Positions 45,389 through 56,557 are shown, counted from the stretch's first letter. The stretch: DNA of 64,000 nt from Streptomyces sp. HD (GCF_028369295.1 NZ_JAQMYP010000004.1:1-64000), one strand, 5' to 3'. A program made the numbers and translations. Notes: generated by a model from the letters alone, not told the origin.

Positions 45389-46132
45389 ATGGCTGGCGAA
45401 CCACTGATCGAGCTGCGTGACGTCAACAAGTACTTCGGTGACCTGCACGTTCTGCAGGAGATCAACCTCACCGTCGGCAAGGGGGAGGTGGTCGTCGTCA
45501 TCGGCCCCTCGGGGTCCGGGAAGTCGACGCTGTGCCGGGCCATCAACCGGCTGGAGACCATCCAGTCCGGCACGATCCTGCTCGACGGACAGCCGCTGCC
45601 CGAGGAGGGCAAGGCGCTGGCCCGGCTGCGTGCCGAAGTCGGCATGGTCTTCCAGGCGTTCAACCTCTTCGCCCACAAGACGGTCCTGCAGAACGTCTCG
45701 CTGGGGCAGGTCAAGGTCCGCGGCCGCAAGAAGGAGGACGCCGACAAACGCTCCCACGAGCTCCTCCAGCGCGTCGGCGTGGCCGACCAGGCGGACAAGT
45801 ACCCGGCGCAGCTCTCCGGCGGCCAGCAGCAGCGTGTGGCGATCGCCCGGGCTCTCGCCATGGGCCCCAAGGCGATGCTGTTCGACGAGCCCACCTCCGC
45901 GCTCGACCCCGAGATGATCAACGAGGTTCTGGAGGTGATGCGTCAGCTTGCCGAGGACGGCATGACGATGATCGTCGTCACCCATGAGATGGGCTTCGCC
46001 CGCTCGGCCGCCAACCGCGTCGTGTTCATGGCCGACGGCCGCATCGTCGAGGACCGCAGCCCCGAAGAGTTCTTCACCAACCCCAGCAGCGAGCGTGCCA
46101 GGGACTTCCTGTCGAAGATCCTCCATCACTGA
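45389..46132 (+). CDS. Polar amino-acid ABC transporter ATPase (GluA/GlnQ-like), orphan
   Basis: About 247 residues from the ATG at 45389, which begins at the conserved M-x-x-x-P-L-I-E-L; an ATG at 45371 adds six residues. Walker A G-P-S-G-S-G-K-S, Q-loop, the signature L-S-G-G-Q-Q-Q-R, Walker B MLFDEPTSALD and the switch His (VTHEMGF) are all intact. It should power glutamate or glutamine uptake. The usual binding-protein and permease genes are not downstream: the next gene is convergent and unrelated. It must act with subunits encoded elsewhere or be left over from a deletion. Confidence 0.9.
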   Translation: MAGEPLIELRDVNKYFGDLHVLQEINLTVGKGEVVVVIGPSGSGKSTLCRAINRLETIQSGTILLDGQPLPEEGKALARLRAEVGMVFQAFNLFAHKTVLQNVSLGQVKVRGRKKEDADKRSHELLQRVGVADQADKYPAQLSGGQQQRVAIARALAMGPKAMLFDEPTSALDPEMINEVLEVMRQLAEDGMTMIVVTHEMGFARSAANRVVFMADGRIVEDRSPEEFFTNPSSERARDFLSKILHH

Positions 46133-46134
46133 GC

Positions 46135-46268
46135 GGAGAGCACGACCATGCCGAGACCGACGGCGTTTTCCACGCCCGAATCCTCGCCGTGTCCGACCTC
46201 GACTACGATGGTCCGTCCGTCCCCAAGGCCGTGGCGGTGGCCCCGGCCACGACCAGGGACGCTGCTGC
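46135..46268 (+). other. Possible coding remnant after the orphan ATPase
   Basis: One frame of about 45 codons shows strong GC3 bias typical of coding DNA and no good start (a GTG lies at 46189). It runs into two GC-rich hairpins and out of sense. It may be the stub of a deleted gene; I do not recognise it. Confidence 0.25.
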
Positions 46269-46270
46269 CG

Positions 46271-46306
46271 GGTGGGGATCCCCCCACCGCCCCTGGGACC
46301 AGGGGC
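46271..46306. terminator. Two adjacent hairpins between convergent genes
   Basis: GGTGGGG with CCCCACC (46271-46288) and GCCCCTGG with CCAGGGGC (46289-46306) lie back to back between the ABC ATPase and the leftward hydrolase gene. Confidence 0.6.
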
Positions 46307-46356
46307 AGCTGGGGGCAGCAGTCATAGAGCCATACCCGCCCGGCGCCGGCCGGAGA

Positions 46357-47925
46357 TCACTGCTCGCGCAGTGGGATCGACACGTACGACGGGTCGTTCG
46401 CCGGTGAGGAGAAGGTCAGCCGTGCGCCGGACGGGTTGTGCTCGATGTAGAGCGGGTCGACCGTGTCGACGACCAGGGCGAGTCGGTGCCCTGCCGGGAC
46501 GTCGTAGGCCGTGGAGTACAGCTCCAGGTCTACGGTGAACGGCTTTCCGGGTGTACGTCCGTGGAAGGTGTACGGCGCGTTGCTGACCAGCTTGCCGAGG
46601 CCGAGCGGGCCCACGTCGTAGAGGTAGGCGACGAGGGTGCCGCTCTCCTTGGTCGGGGTCAGCGTGGTGTGCAACTTGGCCGTGCCGCGCACGCGTTGGG
46701 CGGTGGCGTACTTCTCCGACTTCCATACGCCGGCCCAGTACCGGGGGATCAGCGGGATCGAGGCCACCGGCGGCAGCTGGGCCACCTGGTCGAGGATGCT
46801 GGACAGGAGGACGACCCCGCCGTCCGCCCCCGAGTTGACGTTGGTGTGGATGGTGGTCGAGCCCGCGAGGGCGATCTTCCGGTTCGTCGCGCCGACCGAC
46901 TTCCAGTCCGGGTAGCCCTCGTAGCCGCCCGTGGAGCGGGACTTGAGCTGGACGGGCAGCTGGCTGTCGATGCCGTTGCTCTCGCCCTTGAGGTAGTGGT
47001 CGAACCAGCGCTCGGTGTCCGTCCAGACGTCGTTGGGCAGGCCGAACAGCCCGGTCAGTTCGGCGGTGGCGTGGTCGCCGGGCCGGAACTCCAGCCGCTT
47101 GGGGACGGTCAGCTTCTCGTAGAAGTCCGCGTACTGGTTGGGCGGGAAGACCGTGTCGCCCCAGGCGTTGGCCATCATGACCGCGGCGCCGCTCTTGTTG
47201 AGTTGGTCCACGTAAGTTGCGGCCGAACGTTTCTTCCCCCAGTTGATCATGTCCTGTTCCTTGGACAGGTTGGAGGCGTAGAGGTCGTCGAAGATCTGCC
47301 GGAGTTCGGCGCTCTGCCGGCCGGTGACGAGGCCCGCGCCGTCGAGCAGGGCGGCCGCCTGGACGTGCTGGGTGCGGCCGGAGTAGATCGAGTCGATCAG
47401 GTCGGCCCAGCCGCTGAGGGAGGCGACCGCCCTGACGCGTTTGTCGTGCGCGGCGGTCAGCAGGCTGATGCCGGCGCCGTACGAGACGCCCGCCATGCCC
47501 ACGTGCTGTGCGTCGGCGGGGGTGTTGGCGAGCGCCCAGTCGATGACCTTGGACGCGTCGGCTGTGTCGGGCGGGCCGGCCACTTCTATCTCGCCGCCCG
47601 ACTGCCAGAAGCCGCGCACGTTGTAACTGACCACGACATAGCCCGAGTCCGCGAGCTTCTGGGCCTGCGCGAAGTACTCGACCTGGGGCAGGCCCCAGCT
47701 CGTGGGCAGCACCAGGAGCGGGTAGCGGCGGGTGCCGTCGGCGTCGGCCGGAGTGATGACGTTGGCCTTGAGGGTGGTGCCGCCGTCGCCGGTGATGTCC
47801 ACGAAACGGACGTCGTTCGAGGCCGCTTGGGCGACGGGGGCGGCCCCGAGGGCGCTACCGGCGATCAGGGTCGCGGAGACGGCGCCCACGGCGGTCGTAC
47901 GCAGGGCCTTGCGAGGGTGTCCCAC
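46357..47925 (-). CDS. Secreted X-Pro dipeptidyl-peptidase-like hydrolase (CocE/NonD)
   Basis: A 522-residue secreted serine hydrolase of the S15 group. A signal peptide (about 1-34, ending AQAA) is followed by an alpha/beta hydrolase domain with the nucleophile in G-V-S-Y-G-A-G, Asp in W-G-D-T-V-F and His in G-D-H-A-T-A, then the C-terminal beta-jelly-roll (DUF/PepX_C). It may cleave X-Pro peptides or act as an acyl esterase; the sequence does not decide. Two near-identical 16-base direct repeats lie upstream of the ATG. Confidence 0.88.
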   Translation of the reverse strand: MGHPRKALRTTAVGAVSATLIAGSALGAAPVAQAASNDVRFVDITGDGGTTLKANVITPADADGTRRYPLLVLPTSWGLPQVEYFAQAQKLADSGYVVVSYNVRGFWQSGGEIEVAGPPDTADASKVIDWALANTPADAQHVGMAGVSYGAGISLLTAAHDKRVRAVASLSGWADLIDSIYSGRTQHVQAAALLDGAGLVTGRQSAELRQIFDDLYASNLSKEQDMINWGKKRSAATYVDQLNKSGAAVMMANAWGDTVFPPNQYADFYEKLTVPKRLEFRPGDHATAELTGLFGLPNDVWTDTERWFDHYLKGESNGIDSQLPVQLKSRSTGGYEGYPDWKSVGATNRKIALAGSTTIHTNVNSGADGGVVLLSSILDQVAQLPPVASIPLIPRYWAGVWKSEKYATAQRVRGTAKLHTTLTPTKESGTLVAYLYDVGPLGLGKLVSNAPYTFHGRTPGKPFTVDLELYSTAYDVPAGHRLALVVDTVDPLYIEHNPSGARLTFSSPANDPSYVSIPLREQ

Positions 47926-47953
47926 GGGTCACTCCCTACTCGTGTCAGTGCAA

Positions 47954-48003
47954 AGTGACCCGACGGTAACCGTGGCCCCTTACCGCAAGTAACCCGTCGG
48001 TAA
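47954..48003. promoter_or_regulatory. Two 16-base direct repeats upstream of the secreted hydrolase
   Basis: AGTRACCCGWCGGTAA at 47954-47969 and 47988-48003 (14 of 16 bases the same), 34 bp apart, in the 116-base gap between the hydrolase start and the end of the next leftward gene. Confidence 0.55.
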
Positions 48004-48041
48004 GTTACGTGCCAGTAACGATTACCGGAATGTGATGTACC

Positions 48042-48800
48042 TCAGGAGGCTCGATGGCTGTTGCGGGGAGCCGCGGGTGTCGGCGCCGGTGTCTGCGCCG
48101 CCCGGGTGACATCCGCGACCAGCTCCACCACATCCGGCCCGTAGGCCTGCGAGTTGACCACCTTCAGCAGCAGCGCGAAGGTGTTGTTGCCGTGCTTGCG
48201 GGCCAGTCGCTCATGGTTGCGGGCGAGGTAGCGGGTGACGGCCTGGTTGGTGATGGCGGTCTGCCCGCAGAACAGGAAGACCGGCCGGGTGCTCCGGCTG
48301 TCGCCGACGGTGAGCCGGGCGAGCAGCGCGTACTCCTCCTTGCCGACCTCCACCCGGTAGCGCTCGGAGCCGATCTGGAAGGCGCCCCGGTCCGGGCCGG
48401 GTTCGGCGTCGACGTTCACCCGCACACCGGGCAGCAGGGAGGCGAGGTGGGCCGTCATACGGCGGTTCGACGCCGGGCCGCCGACACAGAACTCGGTGCG
48501 CTCACCGAAGCCCTGGCGGGCCGCGTCGTGCGGAATGATCTGGGCGTGGGCGTTGCAGTCCTTGATCAGGGCGGCCAGTTCGAGCAGCGCGAACACGTCG
48601 TAACGCATCACCGTCAGCTCGGGTCCGCCGGCCCCGCGGTTCACCACCAGCAGGGACTCGGCGTTGTCGGGCAGTCCGAAGAACGCCTGCTTGCGGCGCA
48701 GCCGGCGCTTCCACAGGTAGGTGCGGGCCAGCCAGCCGAGCGTGGCACTGATGCCGGCCGCGACCACGCCCAGGACGATGTTGCGTACGTCGTCATTCAT
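48042..48800 (-). CDS. Unknown protein with N-terminal membrane anchor
   Basis: A 252-residue protein. The start is the ATG at 48800; the longer frame to the right is a shadow of the transpeptidase gene. One membrane helix (about 6-24) is followed by a basic stretch (WKRRLRRKQAFFG), so the 220-residue remainder is likely cytoplasmic. That part has an alpha/beta pattern with a long conserved-looking F-C-V-G-G-P-x-S-N-R-R-M-x-A-H-L segment resembling a nucleotide-binding or SLOG/SMODS-type pocket. I do not recognise the family with confidence. Confidence 0.65.
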   Translation of the reverse strand: MNDDVRNIVLGVVAAGISATLGWLARTYLWKRRLRRKQAFFGLPDNAESLLVVNRGAGGPELTVMRYDVFALLELAALIKDCNAHAQIIPHDAARQGFGERTEFCVGGPASNRRMTAHLASLLPGVRVNVDAEPGPDRGAFQIGSERYRVEVGKEEYALLARLTVGDSRSTRPVFLFCGQTAITNQAVTRYLARNHERLARKHGNNTFALLLKVVNSQAYGPDVVELVADVTRAAQTPAPTPAAPRNSHRAS

Positions 48801-48917
48801 GGGCGCGCATGCTAGCGGGCGAACGCAAACCGTTGTTCGAGACAGGTGTCCGTGCCCACCTGACGAGGGCATGCCGATCGAATAGGCTGCGCGAACGGTC
48901 CCTGACTGGAGGTGCGG

Positions 48918-50717
48918 ATGCGTCGCCCTGTCGCGCGGAAACTGTCGGTCCTGGCGGTAACGGCCGCCATGGTGTCGGTGGGAGCGGCGGCGCCGCCCGC
49001 CGCACAGAGCAGCCCCGCCGAGAAGGTCCCCGTGGCCGTCGGCTACGGCGGAGCCGTCGCCAGCGTCGACCCCGACGCCACGGCCGCGGGCATCGAGGTA
49101 CTGCGCAAGGGCGGCAACGCCGTCGACGCCGCCGTGGCCACGGCCGCCGCGCTCGGCGTCACCGAGCCCTACTCGGCCGGCATCGGCGGAGGCGGCTACT
49201 TCGTCTACTACGACGCCAAGTCCCGTACGGTGCGCACCATCGACGGACGTGAGACCGCGCCGCTGACCGCCGACTCCGACCTGTTCGTGGAGAACGGCAC
49301 GGCGATCCCGTTCGCCGATGCCGTCAGCAGCGGTCTGAGCGTCGGAACCCCGGGCACCCCCGCCACCTGGCAGAAGGCGCTGGACAAGTGGGGGAGCAAG
49401 CGGCTCGGCACCCTGCTGCAGCCCGCCGAGCGGCTCGCCCGGGACGGCTTCACCGTGGACGACACCTTCCGCTCGCAGACCGCCGCCAACGAGACCCGGT
49501 TCCGCTACTTCCCGGACACCGCGAAGCTGTTCCTCCCGGGCGGTGCCCTCCCCGTCGTCGGCTCCACTTTCAAGAACCCCGACCTCGCCCGCACCTACGC
49601 GGAGCTGGCGGAGAAGGGGGTGGGCGCGCTGTACCGGGGCGACCTCGCCGAGGACATCGTCGACACGGTCAACCACCCGCCCGTGGACCCCGGTTCCGGC
49701 TGGAAGGCCCGCCCCGGCGACCTGTCCGCCAAGGACCTGGCGACCTACCGCACCAAGTCGCAGGCGCCCACGAGGACGTCGTACCGCGGACTCGACGTCT
49801 ATGCCATGGCGCCCTCCTCCTCCGGCGGCACCACCGTCGGCGAGGCCCTCAACATCCTGGAGCACACGGACCTGTCGAAGGCGAGCGACGTCCAGTACCT
49901 GCACCGCTACATCGAGGCCAGCCGGATCGCGTTCGCCGATCGCGGGCGCTGGGTCGGCGACCCCGCCTTCGAGGACGTACCGACGAAGGAGCTGCTCTCG
50001 CAGCGGTACGCCGACTCGCGGGAGTGCCTGATCAAGGACGACGCGGTGCTGACCAGCCCGGTCGCGCCGGGCGACCCGCGCAACCCGGCGGCCTGCGACG
50101 CCAGTGGCACGGCGGCCCCGACGACGTACGAGGGCGACAGCACCACCCATCTCACGGTGGCCGACAAGTGGGGCAACGTCGTCTCGTACACCCTCACCAT
50201 CGAGCAGACCGGCGGCAGCGGGATCACCGTCCCGGGCCGTGGCTTCATCCTCAACAACGAGCTGACGGACTTCTCCTTCACCCCGGCCAGCCCGTCCGTC
50301 CATGACCCGAACCTGCCCGGCCCGGGCAAGCGGCCGCGGTCGTCGATGTCGCCGACGATCGTGCTCGACCGGCACGGCAAGCCCGTCGTGGCGCTCGGTT
50401 CGCCGGGCGGCGCCACCATCATCACGACCGTGCTGCAGACGCTGACCGGGTTCCTCGACCGAGGCCTGCCGCTGGTCGACGCGATCGCCGCGCCACGCGC
50501 CAGCCAGCGCAACCAGACCACCACCGAGCTCGAACCGGGCCTGTGGAACAGTCCGTTGAAGGCACAGCTGGAAGCGATCGGGCACGGCTTCCGGCAGAAC
50601 CCCGAGATCGGCGCGGCCACCGGCGTACAGCGGCTGCCGAACGGCAAGTGGCTGGCCGCCGCCGAGAAGGTACGGCGGGGCGGCGGCTCGGCGATGGTGG
50701 TGCGGCCGGCGTCGTAG
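48918..50717 (+). CDS. ggt: Secreted gamma-glutamyltranspeptidase
   Basis: A 599-residue precursor. A signal peptide of about 32 residues is followed by the large subunit and the small subunit. Self-cleavage should occur before T409 in the S-T-T-H motif, which then becomes the nucleophile; the S-S-M-S-P and G-S-P-G-G motifs lie further on in the small subunit. It removes the glutamyl group of glutathione-like peptides outside the cell. The ATG at 48918 is five bases after GGAGG. It is divergent from the unknown membrane protein and convergent with the Clp gene. Confidence 0.94.
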   Translation: MRRPVARKLSVLAVTAAMVSVGAAAPPAAQSSPAEKVPVAVGYGGAVASVDPDATAAGIEVLRKGGNAVDAAVATAAALGVTEPYSAGIGGGGYFVYYDAKSRTVRTIDGRETAPLTADSDLFVENGTAIPFADAVSSGLSVGTPGTPATWQKALDKWGSKRLGTLLQPAERLARDGFTVDDTFRSQTAANETRFRYFPDTAKLFLPGGALPVVGSTFKNPDLARTYAELAEKGVGALYRGDLAEDIVDTVNHPPVDPGSGWKARPGDLSAKDLATYRTKSQAPTRTSYRGLDVYAMAPSSSGGTTVGEALNILEHTDLSKASDVQYLHRYIEASRIAFADRGRWVGDPAFEDVPTKELLSQRYADSRECLIKDDAVLTSPVAPGDPRNPAACDASGTAAPTTYEGDSTTHLTVADKWGNVVSYTLTIEQTGGSGITVPGRGFILNNELTDFSFTPASPSVHDPNLPGPGKRPRSSMSPTIVLDRHGKPVVALGSPGGATIITTVLQTLTGFLDRGLPLVDAIAAPRASQRNQTTTELEPGLWNSPLKAQLEAIGHGFRQNPEIGAATGVQRLPNGKWLAAAEKVRRGGGSAMVVRPAS

Positions 50718-50735
50718 CGTCCCACCACCCGGGGC

Positions 50736-53291
<2,556 letters not shown>

Positions 53292-53471
53292 GGCGTTCCC
53301 ATCCGGCGTCCCTGCGCGGGCAGGGTCGCCCTCGCTGATCGACGTGCCGGAGTCGGGTAACCCGGCCGGACGCCGGTTACACCTGGCCGCGCGTTCGTAG
53401 AACACCTTCGCACGAACGGTGGCCGGGGGCACCTCCAGGGAACGCGGGGGCTTCTGGGCTGTGGGAGCGGC

Positions 53472-54239
53472 TCAGCGCGCCGTGAGGATCCGCGGCCCCG
53501 CCTCCGTGATCGCCACCGTGTGCTCCGCGTGGGCCGCGCGGGAGCCGTCGTTGGTGCACAGGGTCCAGCCGTCCGGCGCCGCGTGGTAGCCGTCCCTGCC
53601 GCTCGCGATGACCATCGGCTCGATGGCGAGGACCATGCCGTGCCGCAGTCGCATGCCCCGGCCCGGACGTCCCTCGTTCGGCACCCCGGGGTCCTCGTGC
53701 ATCTTGCGGCCGATGCCGTGCCCGCCGAAGCCGTCCGGGATGCCGTACCCGGCCGTCCGGCACACCGAGCCGATCGCGTGCGCGATGTCGCCGATACGGT
53801 TGCCGACCATGGCCGCCTCGATGCCCGCCGCCAGCGCCCGCTCGGCCGTCTCGATCAGCCGTACGTCCGCCGGGCGCGCCGTGCCGACGGTGAAGCTGAT
53901 CGCCGAGTCACCCGCCCAGCCGCCCAGTTCGGCGCCGCAGTCGATGGAGACCAGGTCGCCGTCGCGCAGGCGGTAGCCGGTCGGGATGCCGTGCACGATC
54001 GCGTCGTTCACGGAGGCGCAGATGACGGCGGGGAACGGGGTGGGGGCGAAGGAGGGGCGGTAGCCGAGGAAGGGCGAGGCCGCCCCCGCGCCGCGCAGCA
54101 CCTCGCGCGCGACCTCGTCCAGTTCCAGCAGGGAAACCCCCACGTCGGCGGCCTTGTGTACGGCCGTGAGGGCCTGGCCGACGACCTGTCCGGTCGTGTA
54201 CATCGCATCGATCGACGTGTCCGTCTTCAGTTCCACCAT
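53472..54239 (-). CDS. map: Type I methionine aminopeptidase
   Basis: A 255-residue enzyme that removes N-terminal Met from proteins. The metal ligands are in D-C-G-A-E, G-D-S-A, G-H-G-I-G, E-P-M and E-H-T; H-G-I-P carries the substrate His. It is a short form without the N-terminal SH3-binding or zinc part. The -10 TATAGT lies seven bases before the ATG and there is no ribosome-binding site, so the mRNA should be leaderless. It is divergent from an XRE regulator, which probably controls it. Streptomycetes have other map genes, so this is likely an accessory copy. Confidence 0.93.
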   Translation of the reverse strand: MVELKTDTSIDAMYTTGQVVGQALTAVHKAADVGVSLLELDEVAREVLRGAGAASPFLGYRPSFAPTPFPAVICASVNDAIVHGIPTGYRLRDGDLVSIDCGAELGGWAGDSAISFTVGTARPADVRLIETAERALAAGIEAAMVGNRIGDIAHAIGSVCRTAGYGIPDGFGGHGIGRKMHEDPGVPNEGRPGRGMRLRHGMVLAIEPMVIASGRDGYHAAPDGWTLCTNDGSRAAHAEHTVAITEAGPRILTAR

Positions 54240-54246
54240 GCCAATT

Positions 54247-54310
54247 ACTATACCGGTATTTGAATGGGGAGCGTTCCGTGGGGGATGTTCGGGAGCGGTA
54301 TTAGAATGGG
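54247..54310. promoter_or_regulatory. Two facing leaderless promoters and twin 15-base repeats
   Basis: Leftward -10 TATAGT (54252 to 54247) and rightward -10 TAGAAT (54302-54307) each end seven bases before an ATG. CGGTATTWGAATGGG occurs at 54254-54268 and 54296-54310, 42 bp (four turns) apart; ATACCGGTAT at 54250-54259 is a perfect palindrome. This is a likely site of the XRE protein. Confidence 0.65.
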
Positions 54311-54314
54311 CGCC

Positions 54315-54575
54315 ATGGTGCGTACCCCTCTCACTCCCGAAGAGCGCGAACGCGGCGAACGGCTCGGCCGGTTGCTCCGCGAGGCCCGCGCGGGCCGCAG
54401 CATGGCGGAGGTCGCGGCGAGCGCCGGCATCTCCGCCGAGACGCTGCGCAAGATCGAGACGGGGCGTGCTCCGACCCCGGCCTTCTTCACGGTCGCCGCG
54501 CTCGCGCAGGCCCTCGGACTGTCCATGGATGAGATCGCCGGACGCTGCACACCGGCCGTCGAGGCCGCCGCCTGA
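54315..54575 (+). CDS. XRE-family helix-turn-helix regulator
   Basis: An 86-residue single-domain regulator: the helix-turn-helix G-R-S-M-A-E-V-A-A-S-A-G-I-S-A-E-T-L-R-K-I-E is near residues 31-52. The ATG at 54315 is preferred because it lies seven bases after a TAGAAT -10; earlier ATGs at 54306 and 54264 are within promoter repeats. It has no effector domain. It is divergent from map and likely regulates both genes. Confidence 0.8.
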   Translation: MVRTPLTPEERERGERLGRLLREARAGRSMAEVAASAGISAETLRKIETGRAPTPAFFTVAALAQALGLSMDEIAGRCTPAVEAAA

Positions 54576-54673
54576 CGGCTCCGCACGTCACGTTCCGGCA
54601 GCTCCGGCGTACTCTGCGTTCAGTCCGAAAACTTCCCGTAGCGCATTCGTAACATGGCTGGTGTTGCCTAGCG

Positions 54674-54691
54674 GACCGGAGTGCTCCGGTC
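54674..54691 (+). promoter_or_regulatory. Hairpin in the leader before the proline-rich protein
   Basis: GACCGGAG-TG-CTCCGGTC, a perfect 8-bp dyad ending 14 bases before the ATG at 54706 and overlapping no ORF. It could be an operator or limit ribosome access. Confidence 0.45.
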
Positions 54692-54705
54692 TGGCGGGAG
54701 TCGAG

Positions 54706-56412
54706 ATGTCAGTGGATCAACTCCCGGCTCGGGTGCGGGAGTTCGTGGACTACCTGGACGGCCTGCTGGCGCGCCTGGATCAGGGCGCCGGCTGGTGCGG
54801 GGTGTTCTGGCAGCGCGACCCCGAGGGCATGCAGGCCTGCCTCGACGGACGTGAGGTGCCGCCCCGGGACGTGCTGGAGTCCCTCCTGCACGACCTCGCC
54901 GCCCAGTACGGCCCCGGCGGCGCCGGCCCCGAGACGGAGCGCGCCCGCGCCCTGCACATCGCCGCCCTCGCCGCGTACGACGCCCGTCCCGGCGGCCGCG
55001 ACGCCCTCGGGGACCGGCTCGACGTCATGCTCCGCGAACAGCGGTACGCCGCCGAACGGCAGGCGGAACTGGGCCGTTCGCTCGCCGCCGCCACCAGCAG
55101 GGAGGAGGCCGACGCCGTCCGCCTCGACCTCGCCTGGGCCCGCGACGACCACGAACGCGCGACCGCCCGGTGCGCCGAACTCCGGGCCCGGATGGCCGAC
55201 CTGGACCGACGGGCGGCCGGCGGCCGTGCCGAGGCGATACGCCGGGACCGGGAGGGGGAGGGGGACCTGTTCCGCGTCGATGACCGGTTCGGCGGTGAAG
55301 GGGGCAGGGACCACCTGGCCGGGGGCGTCGAGGGCGGGGACGGTCGGCATCCCGGGGAAGGGGCGTTCAGCACTTCGGTCTCAGGGCATCTCGGACCCCG
55401 CGGTGAGTCGCCTCGGCGCGACGCCCAATCGCCGGCCGATGCGGGGGACTGGTTCGAGGAGCGCGGGACGGCTGCTCGGCAGCATCCGCAGGGTTCGGAC
55501 CGCCTCGCCGGGCATCCCCTGGACCCCACGGCTCGCACCGCCTCGGCCGCGGCGCCGACACCGTCCGAGCGGCCGGAAGCCCCGCACACCCCTGCCCGCA
55601 CCGCACCCGGCGACCACCCCCGGGCCCCGTCGCCCGCCCCCGACCTTGAGCCCGCCCCCACCCCCAAGCAGCGCAAACGCCGCCGAGGCAGCGCCCGCTT
55701 CGCCGGGATGGTCGAGGAGGAGGCCGCCCCCGTCGTCGTACCGCCGACCGCCGAACCCGTCCTCCCCACCCTCCCCGCTCAGCCCGGCACCACGCGCCGC
55801 ACTCCACGCGGGGCCAGATTCGCCGGGGCCGCCGACGAAGCGCCCGCGAGTCCGCGGCAGCCGCAGGTCGAGCCGATGGGGGCGGAGGACCGGCGGGAGG
55901 TGGCCCGGACCGTGCAGACGATCGTGCGGCTGCGGGCCGAGGGACGCGGCGGTGAGGCACATGTGCTGCTGGTGGAGGCCGCGTACTGGCCCGCCGTCCG
56001 CTTTCCGGCGCTCGCGGCCGACATGGAGCGCGCCGGACTCGGCGCCGACTGGGCCACCCTGCTGTGGGAGGCCGCCTCGCTGCCGGCCGAGCGGCTCGTC
56101 GCCGCCGCCGACGCGCTGACCGCGGCCGGGCGGGCCGGCGACGGGGAGCAGATCCTGCGGCAGGGCGTGGCGCGGCCCGCGGGCGAGATCGGACAGGCCG
56201 TGCTCGGGCTGCTCGGCGAGGGGCGGCACCGCGAGGTCCGTGCGCTGCTCGACGCGTACGTCCGGGTCCGCACCCCGGAGGAGGCCGCCCGCAGCGTCGC
56301 GCCGGAGCCGCGCACCCTCGTACCGCTTGTGCTGGCCGCCGCTCAGGGTGTCTCGGACGAGCGCCACTGGGATCTCGTCCATGCACTGCGGGTGGCGGGC
56401 TTCACGGCCTGA
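54706..56412 (+). CDS. Large proline- and arginine-rich protein of unknown function
   Basis: A 568-residue protein. The N-terminal 75 residues are compact (DQLPARVREFVDYLDGLLAR, then W-C-G-V-F-W). A helical part with likely coiled coil follows at 85-190. A disordered Pro/Arg/Gly region (about 190-400) has two K-R-R-R/G-x-A-R-F-A-G-like motifs. The end has a tandem-helix domain of about 160 residues (AEGRGGEAHVLLVEAA and similar units) like an alpha-solenoid. Homologues in Streptomyces are annotated with a misleading herpesvirus tegument name. The ATG has GGCGGGAG upstream. Function unknown. Confidence 0.75.
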   Translation: MSVDQLPARVREFVDYLDGLLARLDQGAGWCGVFWQRDPEGMQACLDGREVPPRDVLESLLHDLAAQYGPGGAGPETERARALHIAALAAYDARPGGRDALGDRLDVMLREQRYAAERQAELGRSLAAATSREEADAVRLDLAWARDDHERATARCAELRARMADLDRRAAGGRAEAIRRDREGEGDLFRVDDRFGGEGGRDHLAGGVEGGDGRHPGEGAFSTSVSGHLGPRGESPRRDAQSPADAGDWFEERGTAARQHPQGSDRLAGHPLDPTARTASAAAPTPSERPEAPHTPARTAPGDHPRAPSPAPDLEPAPTPKQRKRRRGSARFAGMVEEEAAPVVVPPTAEPVLPTLPAQPGTTRRTPRGARFAGAADEAPASPRQPQVEPMGAEDRREVARTVQTIVRLRAEGRGGEAHVLLVEAAYWPAVRFPALAADMERAGLGADWATLLWEAASLPAERLVAAADALTAAGRAGDGEQILRQGVARPAGEIGQAVLGLLGEGRHREVRALLDAYVRVRTPEEAARSVAPEPRTLVPLVLAAAQGVSDERHWDLVHALRVAGFTA

Positions 56413-56486
56413 GCGGCCGGGTGCCCGGGTGCACCGCACCACGGCTGGACACCCGTCCCACCGGCCCCATCCCTCACCCACTGGAG

Positions 56487-56516
56487 GGTGAAACGTGATC
56501 GACTCAGCGGGTTAAC
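56487..56516 (+). promoter_or_regulatory. GGTGAAACGTG element upstream of pyrimidine cluster
   Basis: GGTGAAACGTG at 56487-56497 matches GGTGAAACATG found twice before the second beta-ureidopropionase gene. A GTTAAC follows 21 bases after the GAAAC; GAAAC and GTNAC half-sites are typical of GlnR sites. Confidence 0.45.
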
Positions 56517-56557
56517 GACGATGGTCTTGGCAAGGCTGTTCCGGGGGCTTACTTTCA

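Noticed and set aside
46189..46407. 72-codon gene after the ABC ATPase
   Set aside because: The first half has coding bias but the second half runs through two hairpins and into the end of the convergent hydrolase gene; treated as a remnant only.
48801..50585. Extended N-terminal part of the unknown membrane protein frame
   Set aside because: The region is antisense to gamma-glutamyltranspeptidase and reads as Arg/Val/Gly-rich shadow; the ATG at 48800 fits a normal membrane-anchor start.
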